A stretch of 20,611 nt of DNA from an uncultured Treponema sp. (GCA_937900125.1 CALCEK010000013.1:1-20611), one strand, 5' to 3'; shown: positions 7,686-17,980, numbered from the stretch's first letter. Program-made: numbers and translations. The notes: a model not told the origin generated them from the letters alone.

Positions 7686-8156
7686 CTACCAGCGATAGTG
7701 TGCAAAAGCTTTGTTTGCTTCAGCCATTTTGTGGGTATCTTCCTTCTTTTTGTAAGCTGAACCCGTATTGTTGTAAGCATCTAACAATTCATACGCTAAA
7801 GACTCAGCCATTCCATGCCCTGTACGATTGCGAGCTGCCTGAATCATCCAGCGCATTGCAAGAGCTTCTCGGCGTGAGTCACGAATCTCAATCGGAACCT
7901 GATATGTTGCACCACCAACGCGACGACTTTTTACTTCAACAGCAGGCTTTACGTTATCAAGTGCTTTTAAAAACACATCCAACGGGTCTTTATCAGTTTT
8001 ACCTTTTAAATTGTCAAGAGCTTCATATACAATTTTTACACAAACCTGTTTTTTTCCATTTAACATCATTCGCGTAACGAATTTACTAATAACAGGACTG
8101 TTGTATCTTTCATCCGGCACAATCGGACGATTCACTGACTTCTTATGTCTTCCCAT
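7686..8156 (-). CDS. rpsG: 30S ribosomal protein S7
   Basis: A 156-residue S7 of normal length. It starts MGRHKKSVNRPIVPDERYNS and has the conserved SRRVGGATYQVPIEIRDSRR block (about 77-96), ARNRTGHGMAESLAYELLDA and the ending AFAHYRW. S7 nucleates assembly of the small subunit head and contacts the E-site tRNA. GGGAG lies 7 nt before the ATG, and rpsL ends 15 nt upstream. In many bacteria fusA would follow; here a terminator does. In E. coli S7 represses the str operon from the rpsL-rpsG gap, but the gap here is too short for that RNA element. Confidence 0.98.
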   Translation of the reverse strand: MGRHKKSVNRPIVPDERYNSPVISKFVTRMMLNGKKQVCVKIVYEALDNLKGKTDKDPLDVFLKALDNVKPAVEVKSRRVGGATYQVPIEIRDSRREALAMRWMIQAARNRTGHGMAESLAYELLDAYNNTGSAYKKKEDTHKMAEANKAFAHYRW

Positions 8157-8171
8157 GATTTATCTCCCTAA

Positions 8172-8546
8172 TTATGCCTTTGGACGTTTTGCGCCGTATT
8201 TAGAACGACCACGTTTTCGTCCGTCAACACCGAGTGTATCTTTTGTACCACGAATAATATGGTAACGAACGCCAGGTAAATCCTTTACACGTCCACCACG
8301 AACAAGCACTACAGAGTGTTCCTGCAAATTATGACCAATTCCAGGAATATATGCGGTCACTTCAATTCCATTGCTCAAACGCACACGAGCAATTTTTCGA
8401 AGCGCTGAGTTAGGTTTTTTAGGAGTCATTGTCATTACACGGGTACAAACACCGCGTTTCTGCGGGCAAGACTGAAGTGCGGGAGCCTTCGTCCTGTTTG
8501 CAGCACTTTGACGTCCTTTTCTAATTAATTGGTTTATTGTAGGCAT
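8172..8546 (-). CDS. rpsL: 30S ribosomal protein S12
   Basis: A 124-residue S12, the decoding-centre protein of the small subunit. It starts [12 protein letters not shown]. The streptomycin-related positions are wild type: PKKPNS with K43/K44 (Met counted), and RVKDLPG with K88 followed by D89, the Asp that is methylthiolated in E. coli. Streptomycin sensitivity at this target is therefore expected. Its GAGGAG ribosome site is 8 nt before the ATG. The 212-nt gap upstream holds a likely promoter and several hairpins, so rpsL-rpsG may be transcribed both by read-through from rpoC and from its own start. Confidence 0.98.
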   Translation of the reverse strand: MPTINQLIRKGRQSAANRTKAPALQSCPQKRGVCTRVMTMTPKKPNSALRKIARVRLSNGIEVTAYIPGIGHNLQEHSVVLVRGGRVKDLPGVRYHIIRGTKDTLGVDGRKRGRSKYGAKRPKA

Positions 8547-8570
8547 CGCCTAATCTCCTCTATATAATTG

Positions 8571-8641
8571 CCGAGCAGCACCTCGGTCAAAATTACAATC
8601 AATGCGAAAATAGTAAACCCGCTCGGAATACTTGATTCCGA
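8571..8641 (-). promoter_or_regulatory. Two hairpins in the rpsL 5' leader
   Basis: Just downstream of the predicted rpsL start point the minus RNA has a 7-bp stem TCGGAAT/ATTCCGA with a CAAGT loop (8641-8635 with 8629-8623). A second, 5-bp stem CCGAG/CTCGG (8586-8582 with 8575-8571, 6-nt loop) ends 10 nt before the GAGGAG ribosome site. The first would lie at the very 5' end of the transcript, where hairpins are known to protect mRNA from decay. Function is inferred from position. Confidence 0.45.
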
Positions 8642-8649
8642 ACAGATTT

Positions 8650-8679
8650 AGTGTACTGAATTCAACAAGTTTTGGTCAA
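8650..8679 (-). promoter_or_regulatory. Predicted promoter for rpsL-rpsG
   Basis: TTGACC (8679-8674) and TACACT (8655-8650) are spaced 18 bp on the minus strand, about 100 nt before the rpsL start, with a predicted start point near 8643. The 8-bp arms CTGAATTC (8700-8693) and GAATTCAG (8663-8656) flank the -35 box and touch the -10 box. They form an inverted repeat, and their shared TGAATTC cores are also direct repeats 35 bp apart, so a protein-binding site is possible. A second TTGACC/TATATA pair nearer rpsL was rejected because its start point would fall at the ATG. Confidence 0.5.
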
Positions 8680-8705
8680 GTCCATAAATGCAGAATTCAG
8701 CAATA

Positions 8706-8737
8706 GACCTGTCCGATAAGTTTGTTATCGTTAGGTC
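8706..8737 (-). promoter_or_regulatory. Hairpin after rpoC
   Basis: A two-part stem starts about 21 nt after the rpoC stop: GACCT/AGGTC (8737-8733 with 8710-8706) enclosing GATAA/TTATC with a CAAAC loop and an AAC/GGAC internal loop. The Us lie before the stem, not after it, so it is not an intrinsic terminator in the minus RNA. It could be a processing site or 3' end stabiliser of the rpoBC message. No clear terminator separates rpoC from rpsL. Confidence 0.45.
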
Positions 8738-8758
8738 AAAAATCGAAACACAAAAAAC

Positions 8759-11700
8759 TTAATCTTCTTCGCCAGAAACGTCACCAGTGTTCAAAATCAA
8801 ATCATCTTGCATATTTTCCATTTCCTGTTCAAGACTTTTTTGTTCAAGGATTTCCCTCATTTTTTCGTCAAGGTCAGAACTAGAATCATCAAACAATTTG
8901 ATGTTGTTATATTGCCGCATTCCTGTTCCCGCAGGAATTACGTGTCCAATAATGACATTTTCCTTTAATCCGCGAAGTTTATCTTCCTTTCCAGCAATAG
9001 CAGCTTCTGTCAAAACTTTTGTTGTTTCTTGGAATGAAGATGCAGAAATAAACGATTCTGTTGCAAGAGCCGCCTTTGTAATTCCTTGGAAAAGAGGTCG
9101 CGCCACAGCTGGTTGTCCACCATCTTTTATGACGTTTTCATTTTCTTCGTGGAACTCGGACTTATCAACCTGTTGACCAAAGCGGAATTTTGTATCGCCA
9201 ACAGACACGACTTCAACTTTGCGAAGCATTTGTCGGATAATTATACCGATGTGTTTGTCATTGATATTTACACCCTGGTCTCGATAAACAGACTGAATAT
9301 CTTTCATCAAGAAACTCTGAAGCTCGTTTTCGCCCAAAATTGCAAGTTCATCACGTGGGTCAATCGCGCCATCGCTCAATTTTTCGCCAGCAACAACACG
9401 GTCACCATCTCGCACAAGCAAGCGTTTTGTAATTGGAACAAGATGTTTGTACTCATTGCCGTATTCATCGATAACAATGATTGTGCGCTTTCCTTTTACG
9501 ATGTTTTCAAATTTAACCGTACCTGAAATTTGCGAAATCACCGCAGGATTCTTTGGCTTTCGTGCTTCAAACAATTCAGAAACACGTGGAAGACCCAATG
9601 TAATATCGCTCGCCTGACTTGCAGCTTTTGGCAATTTTGCTAAAGTGTAGCCCGCTTCGATTTTTTGTTTGTCTTGCAAATCATTTGTCAAAACCGCACC
9701 AACTGGCAAGTAATAAGAACCAAGCTCGTTTCCGTCCTCATCGGTAATAATGATTCTTGGCTGTTTTACGTCAAGATTCAAATTAACGATGCGGCGTTCA
9801 ACGTTCTTTTTTCCATTTTTGACTTCAACGCGCTCATCTAATGTTGAACCCGCAATAATGTCTTCAAAATGAACCCATCCAGTAACTTCTGCAATAATTG
9901 GCTCGGAGAATTGCTCAACCTCACCCAATGCAATTCCTTTTTCAACAACGCAATTTGCAGAAGCAAAGTCCGCATAAATTGTTGAACCATTGGCGATTGT
10001 ATACGTTTGGTCGGTACTCGTCAAATAAACTACGCCATTTCCAATAATGATAGTTCCATTATCAGAAGCAAGAACATCTTCTCCATTTTGATTGAGAATC
10101 GCAGTTCCGCGTCGAACGTAAGCTTCGTGTTCAACAAGAACTTTATCACCTTCGGCAAAAGGATATTGCTTAAAGAGTTTTGTGTAGTGCATTTCGCCAC
10201 GGCGAGTGAAAAGCCAATCACCTTTTTCTGTAACAACGTGAGTTCCGCTTATGCTCTTAACGTAAACGGCATATTTCATTGTTATGTGATTATCCGAAGC
10301 ACGAGTTTCCGCAGCTCCACCATTGTGGAAAGTTCTAAGCGTCAACTGAGTTCCAGGCTGACCAATTGATTGTGCCGCAATAGTTCCAACAGCTTCGCCG
10401 ATTTCAACAATTTTATTGCGAGCAAGGTCTTTTCCGTAACACTTTACGCAAACACCAAGTCGGCTTTCGCAAGTAAGAACGGTGCGCAACTTTACCTTTT
10501 CAACGCCAGCTGCGTCAATTTTTGCTGCCAAGTTTTCATCGATATACTGATTTACATCGCAAAGCAATTCTTTTGTTGCGGGGTCAATAACTCGTTCTAT
10601 TGAATAGTGACCTGCAATGCGTTCAGCAAGAGAAACTTTTACTTCATCTCCATCTTTGATAGCTGTGTAATCAAGTCCATTGATTGTACCACAATCATCT
10701 TCTGTAACAACAACATTTTGCGCTACATCAACAAGACGTCGTGTCATATAACCTGCGTCAGCTGTTTTTAGAGCCGTATCCGTTAAACCTTTACGCGCAC
10801 CATTACTTGAAATAAAGTATTCAATAACGGAAAGTCCTTCTTTAAAGTTTGAGCGAATAGGCATTTCTATAATCGCGCCATTTGGTCTTTGCATAAGACC
10901 GCGCATTGCAGCCAACTGAGAAATTTGTTTTGGAGAACCACGTGCACCAGAGGTAGCCATCATGTAAATCGTGTTAAACTCGTCTTTATCATTTTTGAGT
11001 TTCATCATCATGATGTCAGTAAGAATCTGGTTTGCGTTTTCCCAAACCTGAATTGATTTAGCGTATCTAGCACCACCAGTAAGCAAGTTATCGTTCCACT
11101 GTTTTACAATTGCTTCAACACGTTTGTTTGCCTCATCAACGATTTCTTTCTTTTCATCAGGAACAAGAATGTCGTCCATACAAAGAGTTGCACCGTAGAA
11201 TGTTGCGTTCTTATAGCCGACAGCCTTAATCGCATCAAGCATTAAAATTGTAAGCCAAGAGCGGTCAGTTGAATACAAACCAGTCAAAAGCTTTTCGATA
11301 GCTTCCCTTGTCAACGGAGTTTCGCGGTTAAACAAAACATCTAGTTGTTTGCAGAATTCTTTATCGGCTAAAACGTTTTCAAGGAGTTCTGGGGTGTACG
11401 CGATTGCTTTGAATTTTTCTTCAATGACTGACTTGATGATTTTGTCGCTTTCCATATCGTTGTGGTAAACGCTTTCAATCATCTTTTTGAGTTTTTTGTC
11501 ATTCATCTGCTCGTTATAATAGTCAACTTCATCGGGCATTTCTTCATTGAATGCAAGCCGACCCGCAGAAGTAAGAATGTAACGGTCATTGTTCAGCAAA
11601 AGCGAATCCATAAGTCTGCGGATTTTTATATCCACAAGAATATGTTCAGCGGCTTCAACAGAAAGTTCTGAATCGGACAAATATCTTCTTCCAATTAGTC

Positions 11701-13747
11701 GAAGCAATTGTTCCGCATCTTCGCTTTCTCTTTCTATAGAAGATTTTCCGAAAATCCCATAGAACAAAGTAGAAAGTCGCTGTTCACGAGAAACGATTCC
11801 CATCAATTCATCGTAACGAGCATTTACAGTTTGCTCAAAAGCTTCTTTTGATTCAGATGAACCAAGCGATGAATCATATTTTTCGCTGTCAACAGTATGG
11901 TAGAATTCGTTAAGTTTGAGTTTAATATCCTTATTTAGCTTTGCTTCTTTTGCAGAAACTTTGCCAAACACCGTATTGTCATTCAAATCCTTAAATTTTT
12001 CACGAATAATGCTGTCAACCAAATCGTCTTTGATTTCTTCAACTCGCTCAATTTCGTCTGCTTTTTTTGCAACAAAACTCAAATCATTGTGAGAATCAGA
12101 AACGTGCTTGTCAAAGCCACTTTTTGGAAGGATGATTTTTGCCTGCCATTCAATCGAGCCATTTACCGCAGCCATTCGAGCTTCGTCAACGGTACTGAAA
12201 ATTTTCCCCGTTCCTTTTGCGTGAGGCTTAATTGAAGTCATATAATAAATGCCCAAAACCATATCCTGTGATGGGAACACAATTGTGTTTCCGTTTGCAG
12301 GGTCAAGCAAGTTTCGCGCACTAAGCATAAGATTCCAACATTCCATTTGGGCAGCTTGAGTAAGTGGCACGTGAATTGCCATCTGGTCTCCGTCAAAGTC
12401 AGCATTAAACGCCTTACAAGCTAATGGGTGCAATTTTAACGCTTTTCCTGGAACGAGAACTGGTTCAAATGCTTGTATACCCAAGCGGTGCAAGGTTGGA
12501 GCGCGATTTAACATAACAGGATGTTCGCTCACAACTTCATCAAGGAATTGATAAACAACTGGGTCTTCTTTTTCAACAAGCGTTTTTGCCTTTTTAATAT
12601 TAAAGACGATTCCCTTGTCAACTAATTTTTTCATAATAAATGGCTTAAAAAGCTCAAGAGCCATTTTTTCGGGGAGACCGCACTGCCACAACTTTAGCTC
12701 AGGTCCGACAACAATTACGGAACGCCCTGAATAGTCAACGCGCTTTCCTAACAAATTCTGGCGGAAACGCCCCTGCTTACCCTTTAACATATCGGAAATA
12801 GACTTTAATGGGCGGCTAGAAGCACCTTTTACGGCACGTTGCTTGTGTTTTCCATTGTCAAACAAAGCGTCTACGGCTTCTTGCAACATTCGCTTTTCAT
12901 TGCGAATAATTATATCAGGCGCAGAAAGTCCCTGTAAGCGATTAAGGCGGTTGTTACGATTTATAACTCGGCGGTACAAATCATTTAAATCGCTTGTCGC
13001 AAAACGACCGCCATCAAGTTGAACCATAGGACGCAAATCCGGCGGAATAACGGGAATCACGTCCAAAATCATCCAGCTTGCTTTATTTCCAGAATTGATA
13101 AAATTCTCAACGATTTCAATTCTCTTTAAAGTGCGCTTGTCGATTTTTGGTCCCTTTTCGCGCATTTTGTCACGCAAATTTTTGCGCAATTCTTCTAGGT
13201 CAAGGTTGTCAAGCAAAGTCTTGATTGCTTCCGCACCCATTCCCGCTTGGAAACCTCCATTGTATTGTTCCTGCTTCTGAAGATAATCTTCCTCAGTCAA
13301 AAGCTGATTCTGCTTTAGGTCAGTTTCGCCAGGATTTATAACTATGTATTTTTCATAATACAAAACAGAGCGAAGCGCATTCATTTGAATGTCTAACAAC
13401 AAGCCCATTCTGCTAGGCACTGAATGGTAATACCAAATGTGACTAACGGGAGCAGCAAGTTCAATATGACCTGTGCGTTCGCGGCGAACTTTAAAATGGG
13501 TAACTTCTACACCACAACGGTCGCACATAACTCCCTTGTAACGAATACTTTTGAATTTACCGCATTTACATTCCCACTCTTTTGTCGTTCCGAAAATTCT
13601 TTCGCAAAAAAGTCCAGAATCTTCGGGCTTAAGAGTACGATAGTTAATTGTTTCAGGTTTTTTTACCTCGCCGTAAGACCAAGCACGAATTGTGTCTGGG
13701 GATGCGAGTTTTATCTGTAAACTAGCGAAATCTTGTATATCACGCAT
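8759..13747 (-). CDS. rpoC: DNA-directed RNA polymerase beta' subunit, enlarged form
   Basis: The catalytic beta' subunit, 1662 residues against 1407 in E. coli. The ATG at 13747 has AAGGAG 7 nt upstream and overlaps the rpoB end by 8 bp. In order: N-terminal zinc site C60, C62, C75, C78; clamp and rudder; catalytic NADFDGD 448-454; an unusual insertion at about 542-720 and a second extra segment at about 764-822; bridge helix near 930-960 ([20 protein letters not shown]); second zinc site C1019, C1093, C1100, C1103; trigger loop near 1130-1145; an SI3-like region about 1150-1380, somewhat larger than in E. coli; conserved C-terminal [16 protein letters not shown]; acidic tail. The trigger-loop base reads [18 protein letters not shown], unlike the common E, M and I. 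Confidence 0.98.
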   Translation of the reverse strand: MRDIQDFASLQIKLASPDTIRAWSYGEVKKPETINYRTLKPEDSGLFCERIFGTTKEWECKCGKFKSIRYKGVMCDRCGVEVTHFKVRRERTGHIELAAPVSHIWYYHSVPSRMGLLLDIQMNALRSVLYYEKYIVINPGETDLKQNQLLTEEDYLQKQEQYNGGFQAGMGAEAIKTLLDNLDLEELRKNLRDKMREKGPKIDKRTLKRIEIVENFINSGNKASWMILDVIPVIPPDLRPMVQLDGGRFATSDLNDLYRRVINRNNRLNRLQGLSAPDIIIRNEKRMLQEAVDALFDNGKHKQRAVKGASSRPLKSISDMLKGKQGRFRQNLLGKRVDYSGRSVIVVGPELKLWQCGLPEKMALELFKPFIMKKLVDKGIVFNIKKAKTLVEKEDPVVYQFLDEVVSEHPVMLNRAPTLHRLGIQAFEPVLVPGKALKLHPLACKAFNADFDGDQMAIHVPLTQAAQMECWNLMLSARNLLDPANGNTIVFPSQDMVLGIYYMTSIKPHAKGTGKIFSTVDEARMAAVNGSIEWQAKIILPKSGFDKHVSDSHNDLSFVAKKADEIERVEEIKDDLVDSIIREKFKDLNDNTVFGKVSAKEAKLNKDIKLKLNEFYHTVDSEKYDSSLGSSESKEAFEQTVNARYDELMGIVSREQRLSTLFYGIFGKSSIERESEDAEQLLRLIGRRYLSDSELSVEAAEHILVDIKIRRLMDSLLLNNDRYILTSAGRLAFNEEMPDEVDYYNEQMNDKKLKKMIESVYHNDMESDKIIKSVIEEKFKAIAYTPELLENVLADKEFCKQLDVLFNRETPLTREAIEKLLTGLYSTDRSWLTILMLDAIKAVGYKNATFYGATLCMDDILVPDEKKEIVDEANKRVEAIVKQWNDNLLTGGARYAKSIQVWENANQILTDIMMMKLKNDKDEFNTIYMMATSGARGSPKQISQLAAMRGLMQRPNGAIIEMPIRSNFKEGLSVIEYFISSNGARKGLTDTALKTADAGYMTRRLVDVAQNVVVTEDDCGTINGLDYTAIKDGDEVKVSLAERIAGHYSIERVIDPATKELLCDVNQYIDENLAAKIDAAGVEKVKLRTVLTCESRLGVCVKCYGKDLARNKIVEIGEAVGTIAAQSIGQPGTQLTLRTFHNGGAAETRASDNHITMKYAVYVKSISGTHVVTEKGDWLFTRRGEMHYTKLFKQYPFAEGDKVLVEHEAYVRRGTAILNQNGEDVLASDNGTIIIGNGVVYLTSTDQTYTIANGSTIYADFASANCVVEKGIALGEVEQFSEPIIAEVTGWVHFEDIIAGSTLDERVEVKNGKKNVERRIVNLNLDVKQPRIIITDEDGNELGSYYLPVGAVLTNDLQDKQKIEAGYTLAKLPKAASQASDITLGLPRVSELFEARKPKNPAVISQISGTVKFENIVKGKRTIIVIDEYGNEYKHLVPITKRLLVRDGDRVVAGEKLSDGAIDPRDELAILGENELQSFLMKDIQSVYRDQGVNINDKHIGIIIRQMLRKVEVVSVGDTKFRFGQQVDKSEFHEENENVIKDGGQPAVARPLFQGITKAALATESFISASSFQETTKVLTEAAIAGKEDKLRGLKENVIIGHVIPAGTGMRQYNNIKLFDDSSSDLDEKMREILEQKSLEQEMENMQDDLILNTGDVSGEED

Positions 13748-16700
13748 TGTCACTCTCCTTCTCAAAACCAGAACCAGCCTTGTCTATCAATTCCTGGTCG
13801 CGTTCGGTAAGAGCAATTTGTTTGCCCTTGTCATCATAAATCGTAAAGTCTAATGCAAGTCCTCTAAGTTCTTGAACCAAAACATTAAAGGATTCAGGCA
13901 CCCCAATAGAAGCATCAGGTCTTCCTTTTACAATTGATTCGTAAACCTTTGAGCGTCCGTTCATATCATCAGACTTGATTGTCATCATTTCCTGCAAGGT
14001 GTTTGCAGCCCCATAAGCTTCAAGTGCCCAAACTTCCATTTCTCCAAGACGCTGACCGCCAAACTGCGCCTTACCACCGAGCGGCTGTTGCGTAACAAGA
14101 GAGTACGGACCTGTTGAGCGGGCGTGCATTTTGTCATCGACTAAGTGGTGCAATTTCATAAAGTAAATAACACCGACAAAAATCGGATTTATAAAAGGCT
14201 CGCCTGTTAAGCCGTCGTGGACAATTTGTTTACAATCAGGACTTAGACCTGCCTGTTTGAGTTTTTCTGCTATAACGTCCTGACTTGGTGTTTGGAATGC
14301 AGGTGAATTGTACCATTCGCCAAGTACTTGTCCAGCGCGTCCAAGTTCAGATTCCATAATCTGACCAATATTCATTCGAGAAGGAACGCCAAGCGGATTC
14401 AAGCAAACGTCCAATGGAGTGCCGTCTTCGAGATAAGGCATATCTTCAATCGGCAAAATCCGCGCCACAACACCCTTGTTTCCGTGCCGACCTGCCATTT
14501 TGTCACCAACACGCAATTTTCGTTTATCCGCGATGATAACTGTGATTTTTTCGTCAACACCAGGTTGCAAAGTGTCGCCAGCCTGTTTTTTCAAACGCTC
14601 AATTCCAATAACAGTTCCTTCTACACCATGTTGCAAGCGCAAAGATGAATCGCGAACTTCCTTTGCCTTTTCGCCAAAGATTGAATTAAGCAAGCGGAAT
14701 TCGGGAGTTGTTTCGGTTTCGCCTTTTGGAGTTACCTTTCCAACCAAAATATCGCCAGAACGAACTTTTGCTCCAATTCGCACAATTCCTTCGGCATCAA
14801 GATTGTTTAAGGTTGCGTCCGAAGTGTTAGGAATATCGCGGGTAATTCGCTCAGGTCCCAATTTTGTTTCTCGAATTTCAATAGGGAATTCGTGAATGTG
14901 AATTGAGGTATACATATCTTCGCGAACAACACGTTGACTAATTAAAACTGCGTCCTCGTAATTGTAACCATTCCACGGAACAAAGCCGACTAGAATATTT
15001 CTACCGAGTGCAAGTTCGCCATTAAAGGTTGCAGGTCCATCGGCAATAACATCGCCTTTTTTGACGTGTTCGCCAACTTCAACAGTCGGTCTTTGATGAT
15101 TACAAGTGTCTGCATTGTTTTTCTGATACTTCAAAAGCTCGTACTCATCAAGTTTTGTTCCATCACTTCCGTCTGGCTTAATCTTGATTAAATCGCTTTC
15201 AACCCAAACAACTTCGCCGTCATGTTTTGCCTTTACCAAAACACCAGAATCATAGGCAGTTTTTGCTTCCATTCCAGTGCCAACGTGCGGAGGTTCTGGG
15301 AACAAAAGTGGAACAGCTTGACGTTGCATATTACAACCCATAAGTGCGCGGTTTGCGTCATCATGTTCAAGGAACGGAACTAAAGAAGCAGAAACAGAAA
15401 TAACTTGACGCGGAGAAACATCCATATACTGAATGTCCTTGGGAGAGCGCGTTGTGTAATCATCATTGTGACGACACGCGACCAAATCCGTTGGGAACGA
15501 ACCATCTTCTTTCATTCCCTCCGTAACTTGCGCAATATAAAGTCCATCTTCGTCCATTGCTGACAAATAATGAACCTCATTCGTTGCCTTGCCGTCTACA
15601 ACTTTGCGATAAGGCTCTTCAAGGAAGCCGTATTCGTTGATTCGAGTAAAAATTGCAAGTGAAACAATAAGCCCAATGTTTGGACCTTCTGGCGTTTCTA
15701 TAGGACACATTCGCCCGTAATGCGTATAGTGTACATCGCGAACTTCAAAACCTGCGCGGTCACGAGAAAGACCGCCTGGACCTAAAGCATTTAAACGCCT
15801 AAGATGCGTAAGCTCCGCAAGCGGATTATTCTGGTCCATAAATTGTGACAACTGAGAAGAACCGAAAAATTCATTTACGGTAGACACAATTGGCTTTATT
15901 GAAATTAAGTCTTGCGGCTTTACCGTTTCGTTGTCTTTCATATTCATACGGTCTTGGGCAATTCGCTTCATTCGCACAAATGCGGTTTTAAACTGATTCG
16001 TTAAAAGTTCGCCTACAGAACGAACACGGCGGTTGCTCAAATTGTCAATATCATCAACATTTTCTTCCTTTATATACACCTTAATTAGTTGGCGCATTGT
16101 ATTGATGATGTCGTCCTTTGTGAGCGTAAAATCATCTTCAATAGGATTTTCGTAGCGGAATTTTTTGTTCAACTTGTAACGACCAACTCGCCCTAAATCG
16201 TAGCGACGTTTGTCAAAGAACATTCCGTTCAAATCTTTTTCTGCCTGTTCCAATGTAGGAATTTCGCCAGGCTGCAAAACAGCAAAAACCTTTGTTAAAC
16301 ACTCTTCTTTTGAAGGTTCGTCAGGAGTTTCTGAACCATCTTTTGTAAAGATAATTTCCTCGCGCTCAAAGCAGTTAATTATCATTTCGGTGTCTAAGGA
16401 TGGATTTTTTTCTTCCTTATTACGAGGATTCTTTCTAGCATCAAATTTAATAATGCTGATTTCTTGAATTCCGTTTGTTACCAAATCGTCAATATCGTGC
16501 GGATGAAGTTTGTCGCCAGCGCGGAACAATTTTTTATCATTTCCGTCTTCATCTTTAACAATAATTGCACTCGCCAAAACAGAACCGACAAGTTTCTCTC
16601 TTCCCTCAGAATCAGAAGGGAGCGAAACATTTTCCACAACGTAAAAACATCGAATAATTTCTTCGCGAGAAGAATATCCCATCGCACGCAAGAAAATAGT

Positions 16701-17300
16701 TCCCAAAATTTTCTTTTTGCGGTCGATTTTTGCGAAAATCAAGTTTTTCTTTTGGTCGATTTCAAATTCAAGCCAAGAACCATGATACGGAATGATTCGA
16801 CTAGAGTACAAATCTTTTACTTTATCATACTGAAAAATAACTCCAGGCGAACGATGAATCTGGCTAACAACAACGCGCTCCGCCCCATTTATAATAAAGG
16901 TTCCCTTATCGGTCATAAGGGGAATATCACCCATGTAAATATCTTTTTGTAAAATTGCACCCGTTTGTTTAAAAATTAAATTGATTCTTGCCTTTAATGG
17001 AATAGAATAAGTTTGCCCTTTTCGTTTACACTCAAGCTCACTTTTCACATTGTTTTCATCAAGCTCATAAAACTCATATTCCAAGGACATATTTTCGTCT
17101 TGACTTTTGATTGGAAAAGTAGAAGTAAAAACTTCTTGCAACCCCTGCTCAAGCAAAGGCTCTTTTTTTTCCAATTTATCCCTTTGGATAAAACTCTCAT
17201 AAGAAGAAAGTTGAATGTCAATAAGGCTAGGAATTTCCATAAAATCTTGAATATCCTTGCCGATGTATTGACGAACAATCTTTTTACTTTTCGCAAACAT
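13740..17300 (-). CDS. rpoB: DNA-directed RNA polymerase beta subunit
   Basis: The beta subunit, 1186 residues, close to the forms that lack the E. coli lineage insertions. ATG at 17300 is preferred over the TTG one codon upstream, because the GAGAGGTG site would be only 1 nt from the TTG. The rifampicin region is at about 480-510 ([29 protein letters not shown]). D489 and H499 match E. coli D516 and H526, while N504 replaces Ser531, the change linked to natural rifampicin resistance in spirochaetes. The GRHGNKG motif with active-site lysines and the C-terminal switch/clamp segment ([22 protein letters not shown]) are intact. The gene follows a 229-nt hairpin-rich gap after rplL. Confidence 0.98.
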   Translation of the reverse strand: MFAKSKKIVRQYIGKDIQDFMEIPSLIDIQLSSYESFIQRDKLEKKEPLLEQGLQEVFTSTFPIKSQDENMSLEYEFYELDENNVKSELECKRKGQTYSIPLKARINLIFKQTGAILQKDIYMGDIPLMTDKGTFIINGAERVVVSQIHRSPGVIFQYDKVKDLYSSRIIPYHGSWLEFEIDQKKNLIFAKIDRKKKILGTIFLRAMGYSSREEIIRCFYVVENVSLPSDSEGREKLVGSVLASAIIVKDEDGNDKKLFRAGDKLHPHDIDDLVTNGIQEISIIKFDARKNPRNKEEKNPSLDTEMIINCFEREEIIFTKDGSETPDEPSKEECLTKVFAVLQPGEIPTLEQAEKDLNGMFFDKRRYDLGRVGRYKLNKKFRYENPIEDDFTLTKDDIINTMRQLIKVYIKEENVDDIDNLSNRRVRSVGELLTNQFKTAFVRMKRIAQDRMNMKDNETVKPQDLISIKPIVSTVNEFFGSSQLSQFMDQNNPLAELTHLRRLNALGPGGLSRDRAGFEVRDVHYTHYGRMCPIETPEGPNIGLIVSLAIFTRINEYGFLEEPYRKVVDGKATNEVHYLSAMDEDGLYIAQVTEGMKEDGSFPTDLVACRHNDDYTTRSPKDIQYMDVSPRQVISVSASLVPFLEHDDANRALMGCNMQRQAVPLLFPEPPHVGTGMEAKTAYDSGVLVKAKHDGEVVWVESDLIKIKPDGSDGTKLDEYELLKYQKNNADTCNHQRPTVEVGEHVKKGDVIADGPATFNGELALGRNILVGFVPWNGYNYEDAVLISQRVVREDMYTSIHIHEFPIEIRETKLGPERITRDIPNTSDATLNNLDAEGIVRIGAKVRSGDILVGKVTPKGETETTPEFRLLNSIFGEKAKEVRDSSLRLQHGVEGTVIGIERLKKQAGDTLQPGVDEKITVIIADKRKLRVGDKMAGRHGNKGVVARILPIEDMPYLEDGTPLDVCLNPLGVPSRMNIGQIMESELGRAGQVLGEWYNSPAFQTPSQDVIAEKLKQAGLSPDCKQIVHDGLTGEPFINPIFVGVIYFMKLHHLVDDKMHARSTGPYSLVTQQPLGGKAQFGGQRLGEMEVWALEAYGAANTLQEMMTIKSDDMNGRSKVYESIVKGRPDASIGVPESFNVLVQELRGLALDFTIYDDKGKQIALTERDQELIDKAGSGFEKESDNA

Positions 17301-17529
17301 CAAACACCTCTCAAGGGGGAGCTACATGCGGTATTCCGCTACAAGGAAACTTCCTCAGCACAGAAAACATCGCACCGTTTGTGGACGACTCCGTTCCAAC
17401 ACTTTTTGAATTAAACACCGAAAGCTTCAAAAAATTCTAAAAAGAATCCCTTGAAGCTTTTTTGTGATTTTTAAAATAACATTCCGAAAATGCAATTCTT
17501 TTCGGTAAAAGTAATCGAGTTACGCAATC
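17301..17529 (-). promoter_or_regulatory. rplL-rpoB intercistronic region with two hairpins
   Basis: Minus RNA first forms a 7-bp stem CCGAAAA/TTTTCGG (17505-17499 with 17490-17484) followed by AATGTTATTTT, a weak terminator-like or attenuator-like element. Next comes a perfect 10-bp outer stem (AAAGCTTCAA/TTGAAGCTTT, 17460-17451 with 17430-17421) enclosing a 5-bp inner stem ATTCT/AGAAT. The larger stem has its T-run on the plus-strand side. A further small AGGAA/TTCCT hairpin lies nearer rpoB. In E. coli this same gap holds an attenuator and an RNase III site that set the ratio of L7/L12 to RNA polymerase. A similar role is inferred here. No strong promoter is visible. Confidence 0.5.
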
Positions 17530-17898
17530 TTATTTCTTGCTTGCTTTTCCGCCAGCAGCTTCAATGTCAGCAATGATTTTATCTGCGTCTGCTTTAGAAA
17601 CACCTTCTTTAAGAACTTTTGGTGCGCCTTCAACAAGAGCTTTTGCTTCGCCAAGTCCAAGACCTGTAATGGCGCGAACAGCCTTAATAACAGCAATTTT
17701 CTTTGCAGCATCGATAGAATCAAGAGAAACAGTGAACTCTGTCTGCTCTTCAGCAGCGGCAACGGGCGCTGCGGCAACAGCAACAGGAGCTGCAGCAGAA
17801 ACGCCAAATTTTTCTTCCATTGCTTTTACAAGGTCAGCAGCCTGCTGAACTGTCATGTTAGCAATCGCATCAAGGATTTCATCATTTGAAAGTGCCAT
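17530..17898 (-). CDS. rplL: 50S ribosomal protein L7/L12
   Basis: A 122-residue L7/L12, the multi-copy stalk protein that recruits translation GTPases such as EF-Tu and EF-G. The N-terminal dimerisation domain ([32 protein letters not shown]) is followed by an alanine-rich hinge (about 33-52) and the C-terminal domain with [33 protein letters not shown]. The AGGAG site is 9 nt before the ATG. A 6-bp hairpin directly upstream shares one base with this site. The gene is separated from rplJ by a structured 129-nt gap. Confidence 0.98.
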   Translation of the reverse strand: MALSNDEILDAIANMTVQQAADLVKAMEEKFGVSAAAPVAVAAAPVAAAEEQTEFTVSLDSIDAAKKIAVIKAVRAITGLGLGEAKALVEGAPKVLKEGVSKADADKIIADIEAAGGKASKK

Positions 17899-17911
17899 AA
17901 TTGTCTTCTCC

Positions 17912-17928
17912 TACCATTTTTTATGGTA
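17912..17928 (-). promoter_or_regulatory. Hairpin next to the rplL ribosome site
   Basis: TACCAT (17928-17923) pairs with ATGGTA (17917-17912) around an AAAAA loop in the minus RNA. The last stem base is the first A of the AGGAG ribosome site (17912-17908). It leaves most of the site unpaired, so it may present the site openly rather than hide it. This would suit a protein needed in several copies per ribosome, but that is inference. Confidence 0.4.
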
Positions 17929-17980
17929 TTTATTCGTTGTAGTGTTTTGCATACAGCAAACAAATTCTACATACGGTTTT

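Noticed and set aside
8561..8590. Second promoter-like pair TTGACC/TATATA, 18 bp apart, before rpsL
   Set aside because: The start point would fall at or beyond the rpsL ATG and the -10 box overlaps the ribosome site; the upstream pair is more plausible.
13748..13765. Six-codon upstream extension of rpoC from a TTG
   Set aside because: The AAGGAG site falls within the extension and suits the ATG at 13747; MRDIQDF is the expected beta' start.
16464..16952. 162-codon open frame on the plus strand within rpoB
   Set aside because: Antisense shadow of a strongly conserved rpoB region; no start signals and no family resemblance. The same holds for the other plus-strand frames in rpoB, rpoC and tuf.
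17421..17463. Plus-strand intrinsic terminator (10-bp stem followed by T-run)
   Set aside because: It has the right shape, but there is no gene on the plus strand for it to end. It is kept only as part of the rplL-rpoB gap structure.
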